Below, piece after piece: positions 18,280-26,214 of a DNA stretch of 42,525 nt (position 1 is the first letter of the stretch; each line of letters begins with the position of its first letter). Position numbers and translations under genes: made by a program. The notes under the pieces are model-generated. The model made no database searches. It was not told where the DNA came from and saw only the letters and a list, made by a program, of their open reading frames with translations. The stretch comes from Deltaproteobacteria bacterium GWC2_42_11. GTDB taxonomy: Bacteria; Desulfobacterota; GWC2-55-46; UBA9637; GWC2-42-11. The DNA lies in the NCBI GenBank assembly GCA_001797495.1, contig MGPS01000061.1:1-42525 (forward strand), written 5' to 3'.

Positions 18280-19479
18280 ATGCCAAAAAATAATTCCAAA
18301 ACCCAAAATCCAAATTCCAAAATACTAATCGTTGAGGACAGCGAAATCCAGGCAGTAATGCTCAAAAGACTCCTGACTGAAAAAGGTTATAATGTCGTCT
18401 GGGCAAAAAATGGCGCTGAAGGGCTGCAAATGGCAGAGAAGGAAAGACCGAACTTGATTATATCTGACATCCTGATGCCTGTCATGGATGGATACCAGAT
18501 GTGCAAGGAATTGAAAGGGAACGATGCCTTAAAAGGCATTCCTATAATACTCCTTACACAACTTACGGACATTAAAGAGATAATAAAAGGGCTGAATTCA
18601 GGCGCTGAATTTTATATAACTAAGCCATATGATAATGACCATATTCTTTCAAGTGCTGTGTTTATATTGGAAAACCCTGTTTTATTCAAAAATAGACCGG
18701 AGGAAAAATCTACTGAGGTTTTGTACAAAGGAAAGAAATATAAAATATCTGCCAACCGTGGTCAGACATTGACTCTACTCCTTTCCACCTATGAAAGTGC
18801 AATAATGAAGAACAAAAAGTTGATAAAGATAGAGGAGGCATTGAAAAGGCTCAATGAGCAACTGGAACAGAGGGTTATGTTGAGGACTGCTGAATTAAAT
18901 AAAGAAGTTGAAGAGAGAAAGCAGGCTGAAAAATTTTTAATGGAGAGCGAGGAAAGATACAGGGTTTTGACCGAGACTGCAAATGATGCAATAGTTTGCA
19001 TAAATGAGAAAGATGCAATCTACATATGGAATAAAAAGGCAGTGGAGATTTTTGGATATACTGCTGCTGAAGCGATTGGGAAAGAACTCCATAAACTGAT
19101 TGTCCCTGAAAATTTACGGGAAAAGTCAGAGAAAGGGCTTAAAGAATTTTTTAAAACAGGCGAGGGTAATATTACTAAGAAAACCGTTGAACTCACTGCC
19201 ATTAAAAAAGAGGGAGCAGAATTTCCCATTGAACTCTCTGTTTCTGCAATGAATGTAAAGGGAGAGTGGCATGCAACAGGTATTATAAGGGATATAACAG
19301 AGCGAAAAAGACTTGAGAATGAACTAAAGGATAAACTTGATATAGTTGAAAGATTCAACAAACTCATGGTTGGCAGGGAACTTGAACTGGGGCACAGAAA
19401 AGAGTTGATAAAGAAATTAGAGGCAAGGGTTGAGGAGTTGGAGAAAAAAGTTGCAGATTATAAGGCTCAGGTAAAATAA
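18280..19479 (+). CDS. Receiver-PAS signalling protein without kinase domain
   Basis: With the start at ATG 18280 (AAGGAGG at 18268-18274) it has 399 residues; the earlier in-frame start at 18178 is inside a repeat. Receiver domain about 14-130 with D63 (SDILMPVMDG) and K115 (YITKP); a segment to about 180; coiled coil about 182-222; PAS domain about 222-345 (ANDAIVCINEKDAIYIWNKK, then the PAC end GIIRDITERK); C-terminal coiled coil to the end. There is no HisKA or HATPase domain, so output must be by protein contact. Residues 3-14 (KNNSKTQNPNSK) come from 'aatccaaattcc' repeat DNA. It closes the chemosensory cluster. Confidence 0.88.
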   Translation: MPKNNSKTQNPNSKILIVEDSEIQAVMLKRLLTEKGYNVVWAKNGAEGLQMAEKERPNLIISDILMPVMDGYQMCKELKGNDALKGIPIILLTQLTDIKEIIKGLNSGAEFYITKPYDNDHILSSAVFILENPVLFKNRPEEKSTEVLYKGKKYKISANRGQTLTLLLSTYESAIMKNKKLIKIEEALKRLNEQLEQRVMLRTAELNKEVEERKQAEKFLMESEERYRVLTETANDAIVCINEKDAIYIWNKKAVEIFGYTAAEAIGKELHKLIVPENLREKSEKGLKEFFKTGEGNITKKTVELTAIKKEGAEFPIELSVSAMNVKGEWHATGIIRDITERKRLENELKDKLDIVERFNKLMVGRELELGHRKELIKKLEARVEELEKKVADYKAQVK

Positions 19480-19550
19480 GAAGCGATGAGATAATCACCA
19501 TTTTAACCTCTATCCTTCCTTTATGTGCATCAATAATAACCTTGGCATTG

Positions 19551-19601
19551 GCACGGTTGAAACCGTGCCTACAAAAGATGTAGGCACGAATTCATTCGTG
19601 C
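19551..19601. repeat. Cluster of three small hairpins in a gene-free spacer
   Basis: GCACGGTT/AACCGTGC (19551-19558, 19561-19568), GCCTAC/GTAGGC (19567-19572, 19580-19585) and GCACGAAT/ATTCGTGC (19584-19591, 19594-19601) overlap end to end. They resemble the hairpin repeats of the chemosensory cluster in design. Nothing else is evident in 19480-19706. Confidence 0.8.
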
Positions 19602-19706
19602 AAACATTTTCATGGCTTCCAACGACATCTCCCATTGAGGCGACAAGTGTACATAGCCTAAAAATCCCTTGCAATCCTTACTGCTATATCAGATAATTAT
19701 TTAAAT

Positions 19707-20348
19707 ATGAACGGAAATACTCCGATAGCACTAGAAGGGCTTCCCTTTATTATTCCCCTTTTAGTTATTAGTTCAGCCCTCTGGTATTTTGGAATCAGGT
19801 ATCCTGCAATCTTTTTTACTCTGCTCACTCTATTTGTACTCTGGTTTTTCAGAAACCCTGAAAGGGTGATACCTGCTGACGAAAACTCCATTGTATCCCC
19901 TGCTGACGGAAAGGTAATATTTGCAGGCAGGGTGTTTGAAGACCGTTTTTTGAAAGCAGATGCAGTGAAGGTCAGCATCTTTATGAATGTCTTTAATGTT
20001 CATGTGAACAGGGTTCCTGTGTCAGGAAGGGTGGTTGGTCTTTTCTATAATCCTGGCAAATTCTTTTCAGCAAATCTTGATAAGGCATCTCTTGAGAATG
20101 AGCAGAACGTAGTTTTGCTGGAGACTGCAAATGGCAGGAAAGTCCTTTTTATCCAGATAGCAGGGCTTATTGCAAGAAGGATTGTCTGCTATTTAAAAGA
20201 AGGCGATGTAGTTGAAAAGGGCAAAAGATTTGGTATGATAAGATTTGGTTCAAGGCTTGATGTATATCTGCCGGTTGATTGCAGAGTAAATATAAAGGTC
20301 GGCGATAAGGTAAAGGCAGGTGCATCAATTCTGGGGTATTTAAAATGA
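19707..20348 (+). CDS. psd: Phosphatidylserine decarboxylase, short pyruvoyl type
   Basis: Makes phosphatidylethanolamine from phosphatidylserine. 213 residues, the short ('PSD-A') form. Two hydrophobic segments at about 12-26 and 32-48 anchor it to the membrane; NPERVIPADENSIVSPADGKV and MNVFNVHVNRVPVSG are family motifs. RFGSRLDVYLP contains the self-cleavage site G181-S182 that yields the pyruvoyl group. Its stop overlaps the start of pssA by ATGA, so the two consecutive steps of the pathway are coupled. Confidence 0.95.
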   Translation: MNGNTPIALEGLPFIIPLLVISSALWYFGIRYPAIFFTLLTLFVLWFFRNPERVIPADENSIVSPADGKVIFAGRVFEDRFLKADAVKVSIFMNVFNVHVNRVPVSGRVVGLFYNPGKFFSANLDKASLENEQNVVLLETANGRKVLFIQIAGLIARRIVCYLKEGDVVEKGKRFGMIRFGSRLDVYLPVDCRVNIKVGDKVKAGASILGYLK

Positions 20349-21139
20349 TTGACAGGCAAAGAGAAAAACCAGAAGGCATAAAAAAGGGGATATATCTTTT
20401 ACCAAATCTTTTAACATCCGCAAGTCTCTTCGGAGGTTTTTATTCAATTATCGCATCCCTTGATGGAGCATTTGATAAGGCTGCAATAGCAATACTTATC
20501 TCTGCGGTGCTTGACGGACTTGACGGAAGGATAGCAAGGCTTACCGGTACAACAAGCAGGTTTGGTGTAGAGTACGATTCCCTTGCTGATTTGATTGCAT
20601 TCGGCCTTGCACCGGGAATACTTATATTCACATGGGCTTTAAGACCCTTCGGCAGATACGGATGGCTCGCAGCATTTTTATATGTCGTATGCGGTGCGTT
20701 AAGGCTTGCAAGATTCAATGTGCAGGTAAGCACTATTGAGAGCAGGAGTTTTAATGGTCTTCCAATAACTGCTGCAGCATCACTTGTTGCATCCACAGTT
20801 CTTGTATTCTTCTATTTTGGCTATGGGGAAATAACAAAGCATGTAACAATTCTTATACTTGTTTATCTCCTTGCATTCTTTATGGTCAGCAACATCAAAT
20901 ATTATAGTTTCAAGGAGTTGAATCTGACCCAGAGAATGCCTTTTATGCTCCTGGTTGGCTTGATACTGCTTCTTATTACGATTGCTGCTGAGCCGCAGAT
21001 AATGCTGTTTATACTTACATTTGGTTATGTTATGTCTGGTCCTGTTGCCATGCTGTTTTTCAGGAAGAGGCTGCAGATGCTTCAAAAGAAAACCGTAACT
21101 GGCAGCGAATTGGTTAAAACAGACAACCCTTCAAGATAG
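20345..21139 (+). CDS. pssA: CDP-diacylglycerol-serine O-phosphatidyltransferase
   Basis: Membrane enzyme that forms phosphatidylserine from CDP-diacylglycerol and serine. 264 residues with about seven hydrophobic segments. The CDP-alcohol phosphotransferase motif is complete: D60-G61-x2-A64-R65-x8-G74-x3-D78-x3-D82. It supplies the substrate for Psd encoded immediately upstream. leuA follows after 23 bases, an arrangement common in several bacterial lineages. Confidence 0.95.
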   Translation: MIDRQREKPEGIKKGIYLLPNLLTSASLFGGFYSIIASLDGAFDKAAIAILISAVLDGLDGRIARLTGTTSRFGVEYDSLADLIAFGLAPGILIFTWALRPFGRYGWLAAFLYVVCGALRLARFNVQVSTIESRSFNGLPITAAASLVASTVLVFFYFGYGEITKHVTILILVYLLAFFMVSNIKYYSFKELNLTQRMPFMLLVGLILLLITIAAEPQIMLFILTFGYVMSGPVAMLFFRKRLQMLQKKTVTGSELVKTDNPSR

Positions 21140-21162
21140 GTTATATATTAACGGAGTTTATT

Positions 21163-22698
21163 ATGGATTATATAAAAATATTTGATACAACACTTAGAGA
21201 CGGTGAACAGTCTCCGGGTGCCTCAATGAATGTGGAAGAGAAGATAATAATTGCAAAACAACTTGCAAGGCTCGGTGTTGATATAATCGAGGCAGGTTTT
21301 GCCATCAGTTCACCAGGGGACTTTGAGGCTGTGAAAAGGATTTCCCATGAGGTGGATGGTCCTGTAATATGCAGCCTCGCAAGGGCAAAACCGGAAGATA
21401 TAGACAAGGCGTGGGAGGCTCTTAAGGGCGCGCCTAAACCGCGCATACATACATTTATTTCAACATCAGACATTCATCTCAAACACCAATTCAAAATGAC
21501 AAGGGAAGAGGCAAAAAAAAGGGCTGTGGACATGGTAAAGAGGGCAAGGGGGTATGTAGATGATGTTGAATTTTCACCAATGGATGCGAGCCGTTCAGAG
21601 CCTGTATATCTTTATGAAGTAATTGAGGCAGTGATAGATGCAGGCGCTTCTACAATAAATATACCAGATACTGTAGGTTATTCTATACCAACTGAATTCG
21701 GCGCATTGATAAAGGGTATAAAGGAGAATGTCAGTAATATAAAAAAGGCAGTGATAAGCGTTCACTGTCATAATGATTTGGGGCTTGCTGTTGCAAATTC
21801 ACTTGCCGCTGTTATGAATGGCGCAAGACAGGTTGAATGCACTATAAATGGCATAGGAGAAAGGGCTGGAAACGCCTCTCTTGAAGAGATTGTTATGATT
21901 TTAAGGACAAGGAAGGATATTTTGAACCTTGATACAAGGATTGTTACAGAGCAGATATATCCCACAAGCAGGCTTGTAAGCAGTATAACGGGTATTATGG
22001 TGCAGCCCAACAAGGCGATAGTCGGGGATAACGCATTTGCCCATGAATCAGGCATCCATCAGGACGGACTCTTAAAGGAAAAGACCACATACGAGATTAT
22101 AAGACCTGAGTCAATTGGCATTTCTCACTCAAAACTTGTTATGGGCAAGCATTCAGGAAGGCATGCGTTTAAGACAAGGTTAAAAGAACTTGGCTATGAA
22201 CTTTCAGACGATGATTTGAATAAGGCATTTGAAAGGTTTAAAAAGGTTGCTGACCAGAAGAAAGAGGTATTTGATGAAGACATAGAGGCTATAGTTGCAG
22301 ATGAAATTCTGAGGATAGAGATACCTGAGAGGTTTAAACTGGATAAGTTAAATGTTGTAAGCGGCACAGAATCAGTTCCAAATGCATTTGTAGAGATGTA
22401 TATAGACGGCAAGCATGTGAAAGAAGCAGGTTTTGGCGATGGTCCTGTTGATGCGGTTTACAAGACCATTGCTCATATCACAAAGACAAAGAGCAAACTC
22501 CTCAAGTATTCTGTCAATGCCATAACAGGCGGAACAGATGCACAGGGTGAGGTTACTGTCAGGATTCAGGAGGATGACCATATTGTGTTAGGGCAGGGCG
22601 CTCATACTGATATAATAGTTGCAAGCGCCAAGGCATACATAAATGCACTTAATAAACTTGAGTATAAAAAGAAGGAAAAGAAGGTAAAAGTTGTGTGA
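21163..22698 (+). CDS. leuA: 2-isopropylmalate synthase
   Basis: Condenses acetyl-CoA with 2-ketoisovalerate, the first committed step of leucine synthesis; the keto acid comes from the ilv pathway upstream. 511 residues: TIM-barrel catalytic domain with [14 protein letters not shown] (metal and substrate residues R12, D13), the HxH metal motif H201/H203 in [14 protein letters not shown], and [12 protein letters not shown]; then the C-terminal LeuA allosteric domain from about 385 ([20 protein letters not shown]). The stop codon overlaps the ubiG start (TGATG), tying amino-acid and quinone genes into one transcript. Confidence 0.95.
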   Translation: MDYIKIFDTTLRDGEQSPGASMNVEEKIIIAKQLARLGVDIIEAGFAISSPGDFEAVKRISHEVDGPVICSLARAKPEDIDKAWEALKGAPKPRIHTFISTSDIHLKHQFKMTREEAKKRAVDMVKRARGYVDDVEFSPMDASRSEPVYLYEVIEAVIDAGASTINIPDTVGYSIPTEFGALIKGIKENVSNIKKAVISVHCHNDLGLAVANSLAAVMNGARQVECTINGIGERAGNASLEEIVMILRTRKDILNLDTRIVTEQIYPTSRLVSSITGIMVQPNKAIVGDNAFAHESGIHQDGLLKEKTTYEIIRPESIGISHSKLVMGKHSGRHAFKTRLKELGYELSDDDLNKAFERFKKVADQKKEVFDEDIEAIVADEILRIEIPERFKLDKLNVVSGTESVPNAFVEMYIDGKHVKEAGFGDGPVDAVYKTIAHITKTKSKLLKYSVNAITGGTDAQGEVTVRIQEDDHIVLGQGAHTDIIVASAKAYINALNKLEYKKKEKKVKVV

Positions 22699-23399
22699 TG
22701 GAAGAAAATGCAGAGACCAAAAAATTTGATGCATACGGCAAAGAGTGGTGGAACCCTGAAGGCAGGTTTGTATCCCTCCACAGGATAAATCCGTTAAGGT
22801 ATTCATATTTTTCAGAGAAGATAGATAACCTGAAAGATAAAACAGTCCTTGATATTGGTTGCGGCGGGGGTATCCTTTCCGAAGAGTTTGCAAAAGCAGG
22901 CGCTTTAGTTACAGGCATAGATTTATCACCTGTTGCCATTGACGCTGCAAGACTGCATGCAAGGGAATCAGGGCTTGAAATAGACTATAAACTTGCATCG
23001 CCATCCCAACTACTCATTTCCAACCCTGAACTTCGAACTTCTTATGATGCAGTCATCTGTGCTGAGGTTTTGGAGCATCTTGACGATTTAGCCATATTTC
23101 TGAAAGGCGCATGCAGCCTTCTGAAAAGCAAAGGATATTTTTTTTTCTCTACAATCAATAAGACAATCTCGGCAAGGTTTTTTGCAATATTTATGGCTGA
23201 GAATATCCTGAACATGGTGCCAAAGGGAACACATGATTTCAAAAGATTTATAAGACCGAGCGAACTGGTTAATCTATTGAGGCAAAATGGAATTGAAGTC
23301 CTTGAGATTAAAGGCATGACCTTCAACCCGCTGGAATTTGAATTTAAAATCTCTGACAATATGAATATAAACTATTTGGGATATGGCATAAAACAATAG
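22698..23399 (+). CDS. ubiG: UbiG-type 3-demethylubiquinone/polyprenyl-hydroxybenzene O-methyltransferase
   Basis: Performs the two O-methylations of the ubiquinone ring. 233 residues from ATG 22698. The UbiG-specific N-terminus is present (AYGKEWWNPEGRFVSLHRINP), followed by the SAM motif LDIGCGGGILSEEFAKAG (51-68), AEVLEHLDD and the downstream MVPKGTHDFKRFIRPSEL block, which is diagnostic for UbiG rather than other methyltransferases. Residues about 103-115 (SQLLISNPELRTS) form an extra loop written by a repeat-like 'ccctgaacttcgaactt' sequence. The start overlaps the leuA stop by one base. Methoxylation implies a ubiquinone-like ring rather than plastoquinone. Confidence 0.93.
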   Translation: MEENAETKKFDAYGKEWWNPEGRFVSLHRINPLRYSYFSEKIDNLKDKTVLDIGCGGGILSEEFAKAGALVTGIDLSPVAIDAARLHARESGLEIDYKLASPSQLLISNPELRTSYDAVICAEVLEHLDDLAIFLKGACSLLKSKGYFFFSTINKTISARFFAIFMAENILNMVPKGTHDFKRFIRPSELVNLLRQNGIEVLEIKGMTFNPLEFEFKISDNMNINYLGYGIKQ

Positions 23400-23458
23400 A
23401 TAATTATTCTGATCAAAAACTAACCTTTTATTTGCCAGTTGCAAGAGGAATTCTATCT

Positions 23459-24574
23459 ATGAAAAAGATTGAACGTGCAGTTCCCCCGCAATCCCCGCTA
23501 AAAGGGGCTGGGTCAAGGGGGAACAATGAAAATAATACACTTCCTTACACGGGAAGAACACCACAACGTGCTAGAGAGGTTCTTCAACTCGTATGTCCCG
23601 CAGGGAACCTGCCGTCTTTAAAGGCTGCAATCGATAATGGTGCGGATGTGGTTTATACAGGCTTTAATGATGCTACGAATGCCCGCAATTTTGAAGGCTT
23701 GAATTTTACCACTCAGAAACTTGCAGAAGGCATATCATATGCCCATAAAAAAGGTAAAAAGGTATATATCGCCATAAACACATTTCCGCAGGGTAATACA
23801 TATCATCAATGGTATAACTCGGTCGATAAGGCAGTATCTCTTGGTGCGGACGCACTTATCATTGCCAATCTGGGCATTCTTAAATATGCAAGGGACAAAT
23901 ATCCTGATGTGAATCTTCATTTAAGCGTTCAGGCAAGTGCCTCAAATTATGAGAGCATAAATTTCTACAAAAAATATTTTGGCATTAAAAGGGTCATCCT
24001 GCCGAGGGTGTTGACTGTAAAAGAGATGAAGGCGCTGCGGGACAATACTGATGTTGAACTTGAGGTCTTTGCGCTCGGTGGGCTCTGTATAAATATTGAA
24101 GGGAGGTGCTACCTTTCGTCATTTGTTACAGGCGCTTCAACAAATACAGAGGGCGCATGTTCTCCGTCAAGGTTTGTCAGGTTTATAAATGAAAATGACC
24201 ACATGAAAATAACTTTAAACAATGTTGTGTTAAATAACCTTGCACCTGGTGAGACATCGCCTTATCCAACATGCTGCAAGGGCAGATATATTACAGAAAA
24301 GGGAGAATACTTCTACTCATTTGAAGAGCCCGAATCATTAAATGTTATGGAGATAATACCGAGACTTATTGAGGCAGGTATTGATGCCTTGAAGATAGAG
24401 GGCAGGCAGAGGACAAAGGCATATGTTGCAACTGTAACCTCTGCCTTGAGAAAGGCAATTGATATGTACTATAAAAACCCATCTTCATACAGAATTGACG
24501 ATAATCTGATGTCATTGGCAAATGCAACATTTGAAGGCACAAAGCCGACACTTGGATGTTATCTGGAGAAATGA
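23459..24574 (+). CDS. ubiU: UbiU, O2-independent ubiquinone hydroxylation subunit (U32 family)
   Basis: In E. coli, UbiU and UbiV form an Fe-S heterodimer needed for O2-independent ring hydroxylation. 371 residues from ATG 23459 (AGAGGA upstream). The core LQLVCPAGNLPSLKAAIDNG begins at residue 42 and closely follows E. coli UbiU throughout. The four cluster cysteines are C210, C217, C234 and C273, with spacings 7, 17 and 39 identical to E. coli C169/C176/C193/C232. Residues 1-41 have no family counterpart; part of them (PPQSPLKGAGSRG) is encoded by an inverted repeat at 23480-23524. A TTG at 23432 is a less likely start. ubiV follows within two bases. Confidence 0.93.
   Translation: MKKIERAVPPQSPLKGAGSRGNNENNTLPYTGRTPQRAREVLQLVCPAGNLPSLKAAIDNGADVVYTGFNDATNARNFEGLNFTTQKLAEGISYAHKKGKKVYIAINTFPQGNTYHQWYNSVDKAVSLGADALIIANLGILKYARDKYPDVNLHLSVQASASNYESINFYKKYFGIKRVILPRVLTVKEMKALRDNTDVELEVFALGGLCINIEGRCYLSSFVTGASTNTEGACSPSRFVRFINENDHMKITLNNVVLNNLAPGETSPYPTCCKGRYITEKGEYFYSFEEPESLNVMEIIPRLIEAGIDALKIEGRQRTKAYVATVTSALRKAIDMYYKNPSSYRIDDNLMSLANATFEGTKPTLGCYLEK
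23480..23524. repeat. C/G-run palindrome inside the ubiU N-terminal region
   Basis: GTTCCCCC at 23480-23487 pairs with GGGGGAAC at 23517-23524, and the inner CCCCGC.TAAAA.GGGG forms a second stem. It is the same kind of element as 24881-24926 in ubiV. It lies in frame and contributes PPQSPLKGAGSRG-like residues. Confidence 0.8.
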
Positions 24575-24575
24575 A

Positions 24576-25544
24576 ATGCAGTTAACACTTGGACCGGTTT
24601 TATTTGACTGGAAAAGAGAAGACTTATTCGGGTTTTATGATGAGGTAAAGGATATGCCTGTTGACAGGGTGTATCTTGGCGAGGTGGTATGCTCAAAGAA
24701 AAATGGTTTGACCTTAAAGGATATAGAAAATATCGGAAAGAAACTTGAAGATGCAGACAAAAAAGTCATTGTCTCAAGTTTGGCTGTTGTTAGCAATGAG
24801 GATGAACTAAATCTTGTAAGGGATATTGTGCAACTTCCTTTTTCCATAGAAGCAAATGATATGAGTGCTTTTAATATTATAAATCCCCCTTTGCCCCCCT
24901 TTAGTAAAGGGGGGATGGGGGGATTTGAAATCATTGCAGGACCACACATCACCACCTACAATGTGCCGTCCATACAGTTTTTGCAGGGTATTGGTGTTAA
25001 CAGGGTTGTGTTTCCTGTTGAACTCTCAAGGGATGCGATTGAATATAACATACAGAACACAAATATTGACGGAGAAGTATTTGCGCATGGCAAGGTTCCG
25101 CTTGCATTTTCATGGCGGTGTTATACATCAAGGGAATATGGTTTGAATAAGGACGACTGCAAACATCACTGCAGGCTTCATCCTGACGGGATGATACTGC
25201 GAACCATTGAAAAAGAGCCGCTATTCACTATAAACGGCACATCTATATTAAGCGGGCTTGTATATACACTTGTTGAATTTATTGAAGATTTAAAAGAGAT
25301 TGATGTTAAGGCTTTGCGAATTTCACCGCAGTGGCAGAATACAAAGGATATTGTTAATATCTTTAGGAAAAGAATTGATGGAGAGATTTCAGGTGAAGAA
25401 GGAATGACAATGCTAAAACAAACAAGTCAAACTGGCTTTTGCAATGGGTGGTATATGGGAAAGGCAGGGAAGGAATATTTGGCGGCTCCCAAAAAGTCCA
25501 TCTGCAGCGTTGTCGCTGCGGCTTCTTCGCTCAACATACGCTAA
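24576..25544 (+). CDS. ubiV: UbiV, O2-independent ubiquinone hydroxylation subunit (U32 family)
   Basis: Partner of UbiU. 322 residues from ATG 24576 (MQLTLGPVLFDWKRE); an earlier in-frame start at 24522 would run through the end of ubiU. Cluster cysteines are C39 (GEVVCSKK), C182, C195 and C199 (RCYTSREYGLNKDDCKHHC), matching E. coli UbiV C39/C180/C193/C197 in spacing. It is about 30 residues longer than the E. coli protein: residues about 102-117 (PPLPPFSKGGMGG) are an in-frame 46-base palindrome, and the last ~17 residues (KSICSVVAAASSLNIR) lie in another repeat whose hairpin contains the stop codon. Confidence 0.92.
   Translation: MQLTLGPVLFDWKREDLFGFYDEVKDMPVDRVYLGEVVCSKKNGLTLKDIENIGKKLEDADKKVIVSSLAVVSNEDELNLVRDIVQLPFSIEANDMSAFNIINPPLPPFSKGGMGGFEIIAGPHITTYNVPSIQFLQGIGVNRVVFPVELSRDAIEYNIQNTNIDGEVFAHGKVPLAFSWRCYTSREYGLNKDDCKHHCRLHPDGMILRTIEKEPLFTINGTSILSGLVYTLVEFIEDLKEIDVKALRISPQWQNTKDIVNIFRKRIDGEISGEEGMTMLKQTSQTGFCNGWYMGKAGKEYLAAPKKSICSVVAAASSLNIR
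24881..24926. repeat. 46-bp palindrome inserted in frame in ubiV
   Basis: AAATCCCCC (24881-24889) and GGGGGATTT (24918-24926) form the outer stem; CCCCCCTTTA (24894-24903) and TAAAGGGGGG (24905-24914) form an inner stem with a one-base loop. The element interrupts the alignment of UbiV with its E. coli homologue between the 'EANDMSAFN' and 'AGPHITTYN' blocks without breaking the frame. Confidence 0.92.
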
Positions 25545-25564
25545 AAGTATGCTTTGCTTGAAGC
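25521..25564. repeat. Hairpin repeat overlapping the ubiV stop codon
   Basis: GCTTC (25521-25525) pairs with GAAGC (25560-25564), and CATAC (25535-25539) with GTATG (25547-25551); the ubiV TAA (25542-25544) is in the loop. The surrounding 25498-25655 looks like one longer element ('cttgctccgccttgcatctgg...'), leaving only the Shine-Dalgarno GGGAGG before the next gene as non-element sequence. Confidence 0.55.
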
Positions 25565-25668
25565 CTTGCTCCGCCTTGCATCTGGAGCCTTTTAGTTTGC
25601 CGCCAGGCATCTGGGCAATTTTTGAGCGTGAACATTTTTGGATTTAATTTTTTAGAGGGAGGGTAAAT

Positions 25669-26076
25669 ATGGCAGACATTTTAGATAAGGCAATTTTGAT
25701 TGGCATGGGAATTGAGAAGAAGTTAAAACAGGCTGTAGATGAACTTGCAGAAGAGGCAAAGAAAGAAGATACAGGTGAATCAAAATTGCCCCCAAGAAAA
25801 GAACTTGAAAATAAGGTTGTAGAGGATGCAGTAAAGATATTGAGGGGGGTTGTTGCTGCTGCAAAGTCAGGCAAAGAGATGATAGATGAACATATAAAAA
25901 ATGCTGTTCAAGAAATACTGGAGAAATTTAAGGTTGCTACCCGTGAGGACATTGATGTTATAGAAAAAATGGCGCAGGTGGCGCGGGAAAAGGTAGATAG
26001 ACTTGAGAAGAGGATAGAGGAACTTGAAAGACAAGGAGCAGGGGGCAGGGGTCAGGGGTCAGGGAAAAACGGATAA
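25669..26076 (+). CDS. Coiled-coil protein, phasin-like with UbiK-like C-terminal half
   Basis: 135 residues, helical and charged, with GGGAGGG ahead of the ATG. The N-terminal half (LIGMGIEKKLKQAVDELAEEAKKE) resembles phasin/granule-associated proteins. The C-terminal half (VQEILEKFKVATREDIDVIEKMAQVAREKVDRLEKRIEELER, about 80-125) follows the pattern of the BMFP/UbiK family (LVSREEFDVQ..L..TREKL..LE.RI.ELE), as does its place between ubiV and ubiB. UbiK is a lipid-binding accessory factor of ubiquinone synthesis in E. coli. The phasin family shares a similar 'T(R)EDID..E' coiled coil, so the family call is open. The last ~12 residues (GAGGRGQGSGKNG) come from a 'gggtcagg' repeat. Confidence 0.6.
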   Translation: MADILDKAILIGMGIEKKLKQAVDELAEEAKKEDTGESKLPPRKELENKVVEDAVKILRGVVAAAKSGKEMIDEHIKNAVQEILEKFKVATREDIDVIEKMAQVAREKVDRLEKRIEELERQGAGGRGQGSGKNG

Positions 26077-26118
26077 CGCACAACGCGCATGCAGCACGGT
26101 ATTTTTCTAGGGCAGGAA

Positions 26119-26177
26119 GGGGACTGTCCCTATTTACGGACGGAGCGAAGCGGAGTCGTAGAATAGGGACAGTCCCC
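26119..26177. repeat. Long REP-like palindrome with flanking direct repeats
   Basis: GGGGACTGTCCCTATT (26119-26134) is perfectly complementary to AATAGGGACAGTCCCC (26162-26177), with a G/A-rich loop. Imperfect direct repeats flank it: CGCATGCAGCACGGTATTTT at about 26087 and CGCATCACGCACGGTATTTT at about 26192. This is the structure expected of a REP-type element moved by RAYT (Y1-type) transposases; no such gene is in the window. A half-site occurs at 270-280. Confidence 0.85.
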
Positions 26178-26214
26178 CTGCATAATGCACACGCATCACG
26201 CACGGTATTTTCCT

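Noticed and set aside
25444-25647. 67-codon ORF overlapping the end of ubiV
   Set aside because: It is a frame shadow of ubiV running into a hairpin-type repeat; no family features and no ribosome-binding site.
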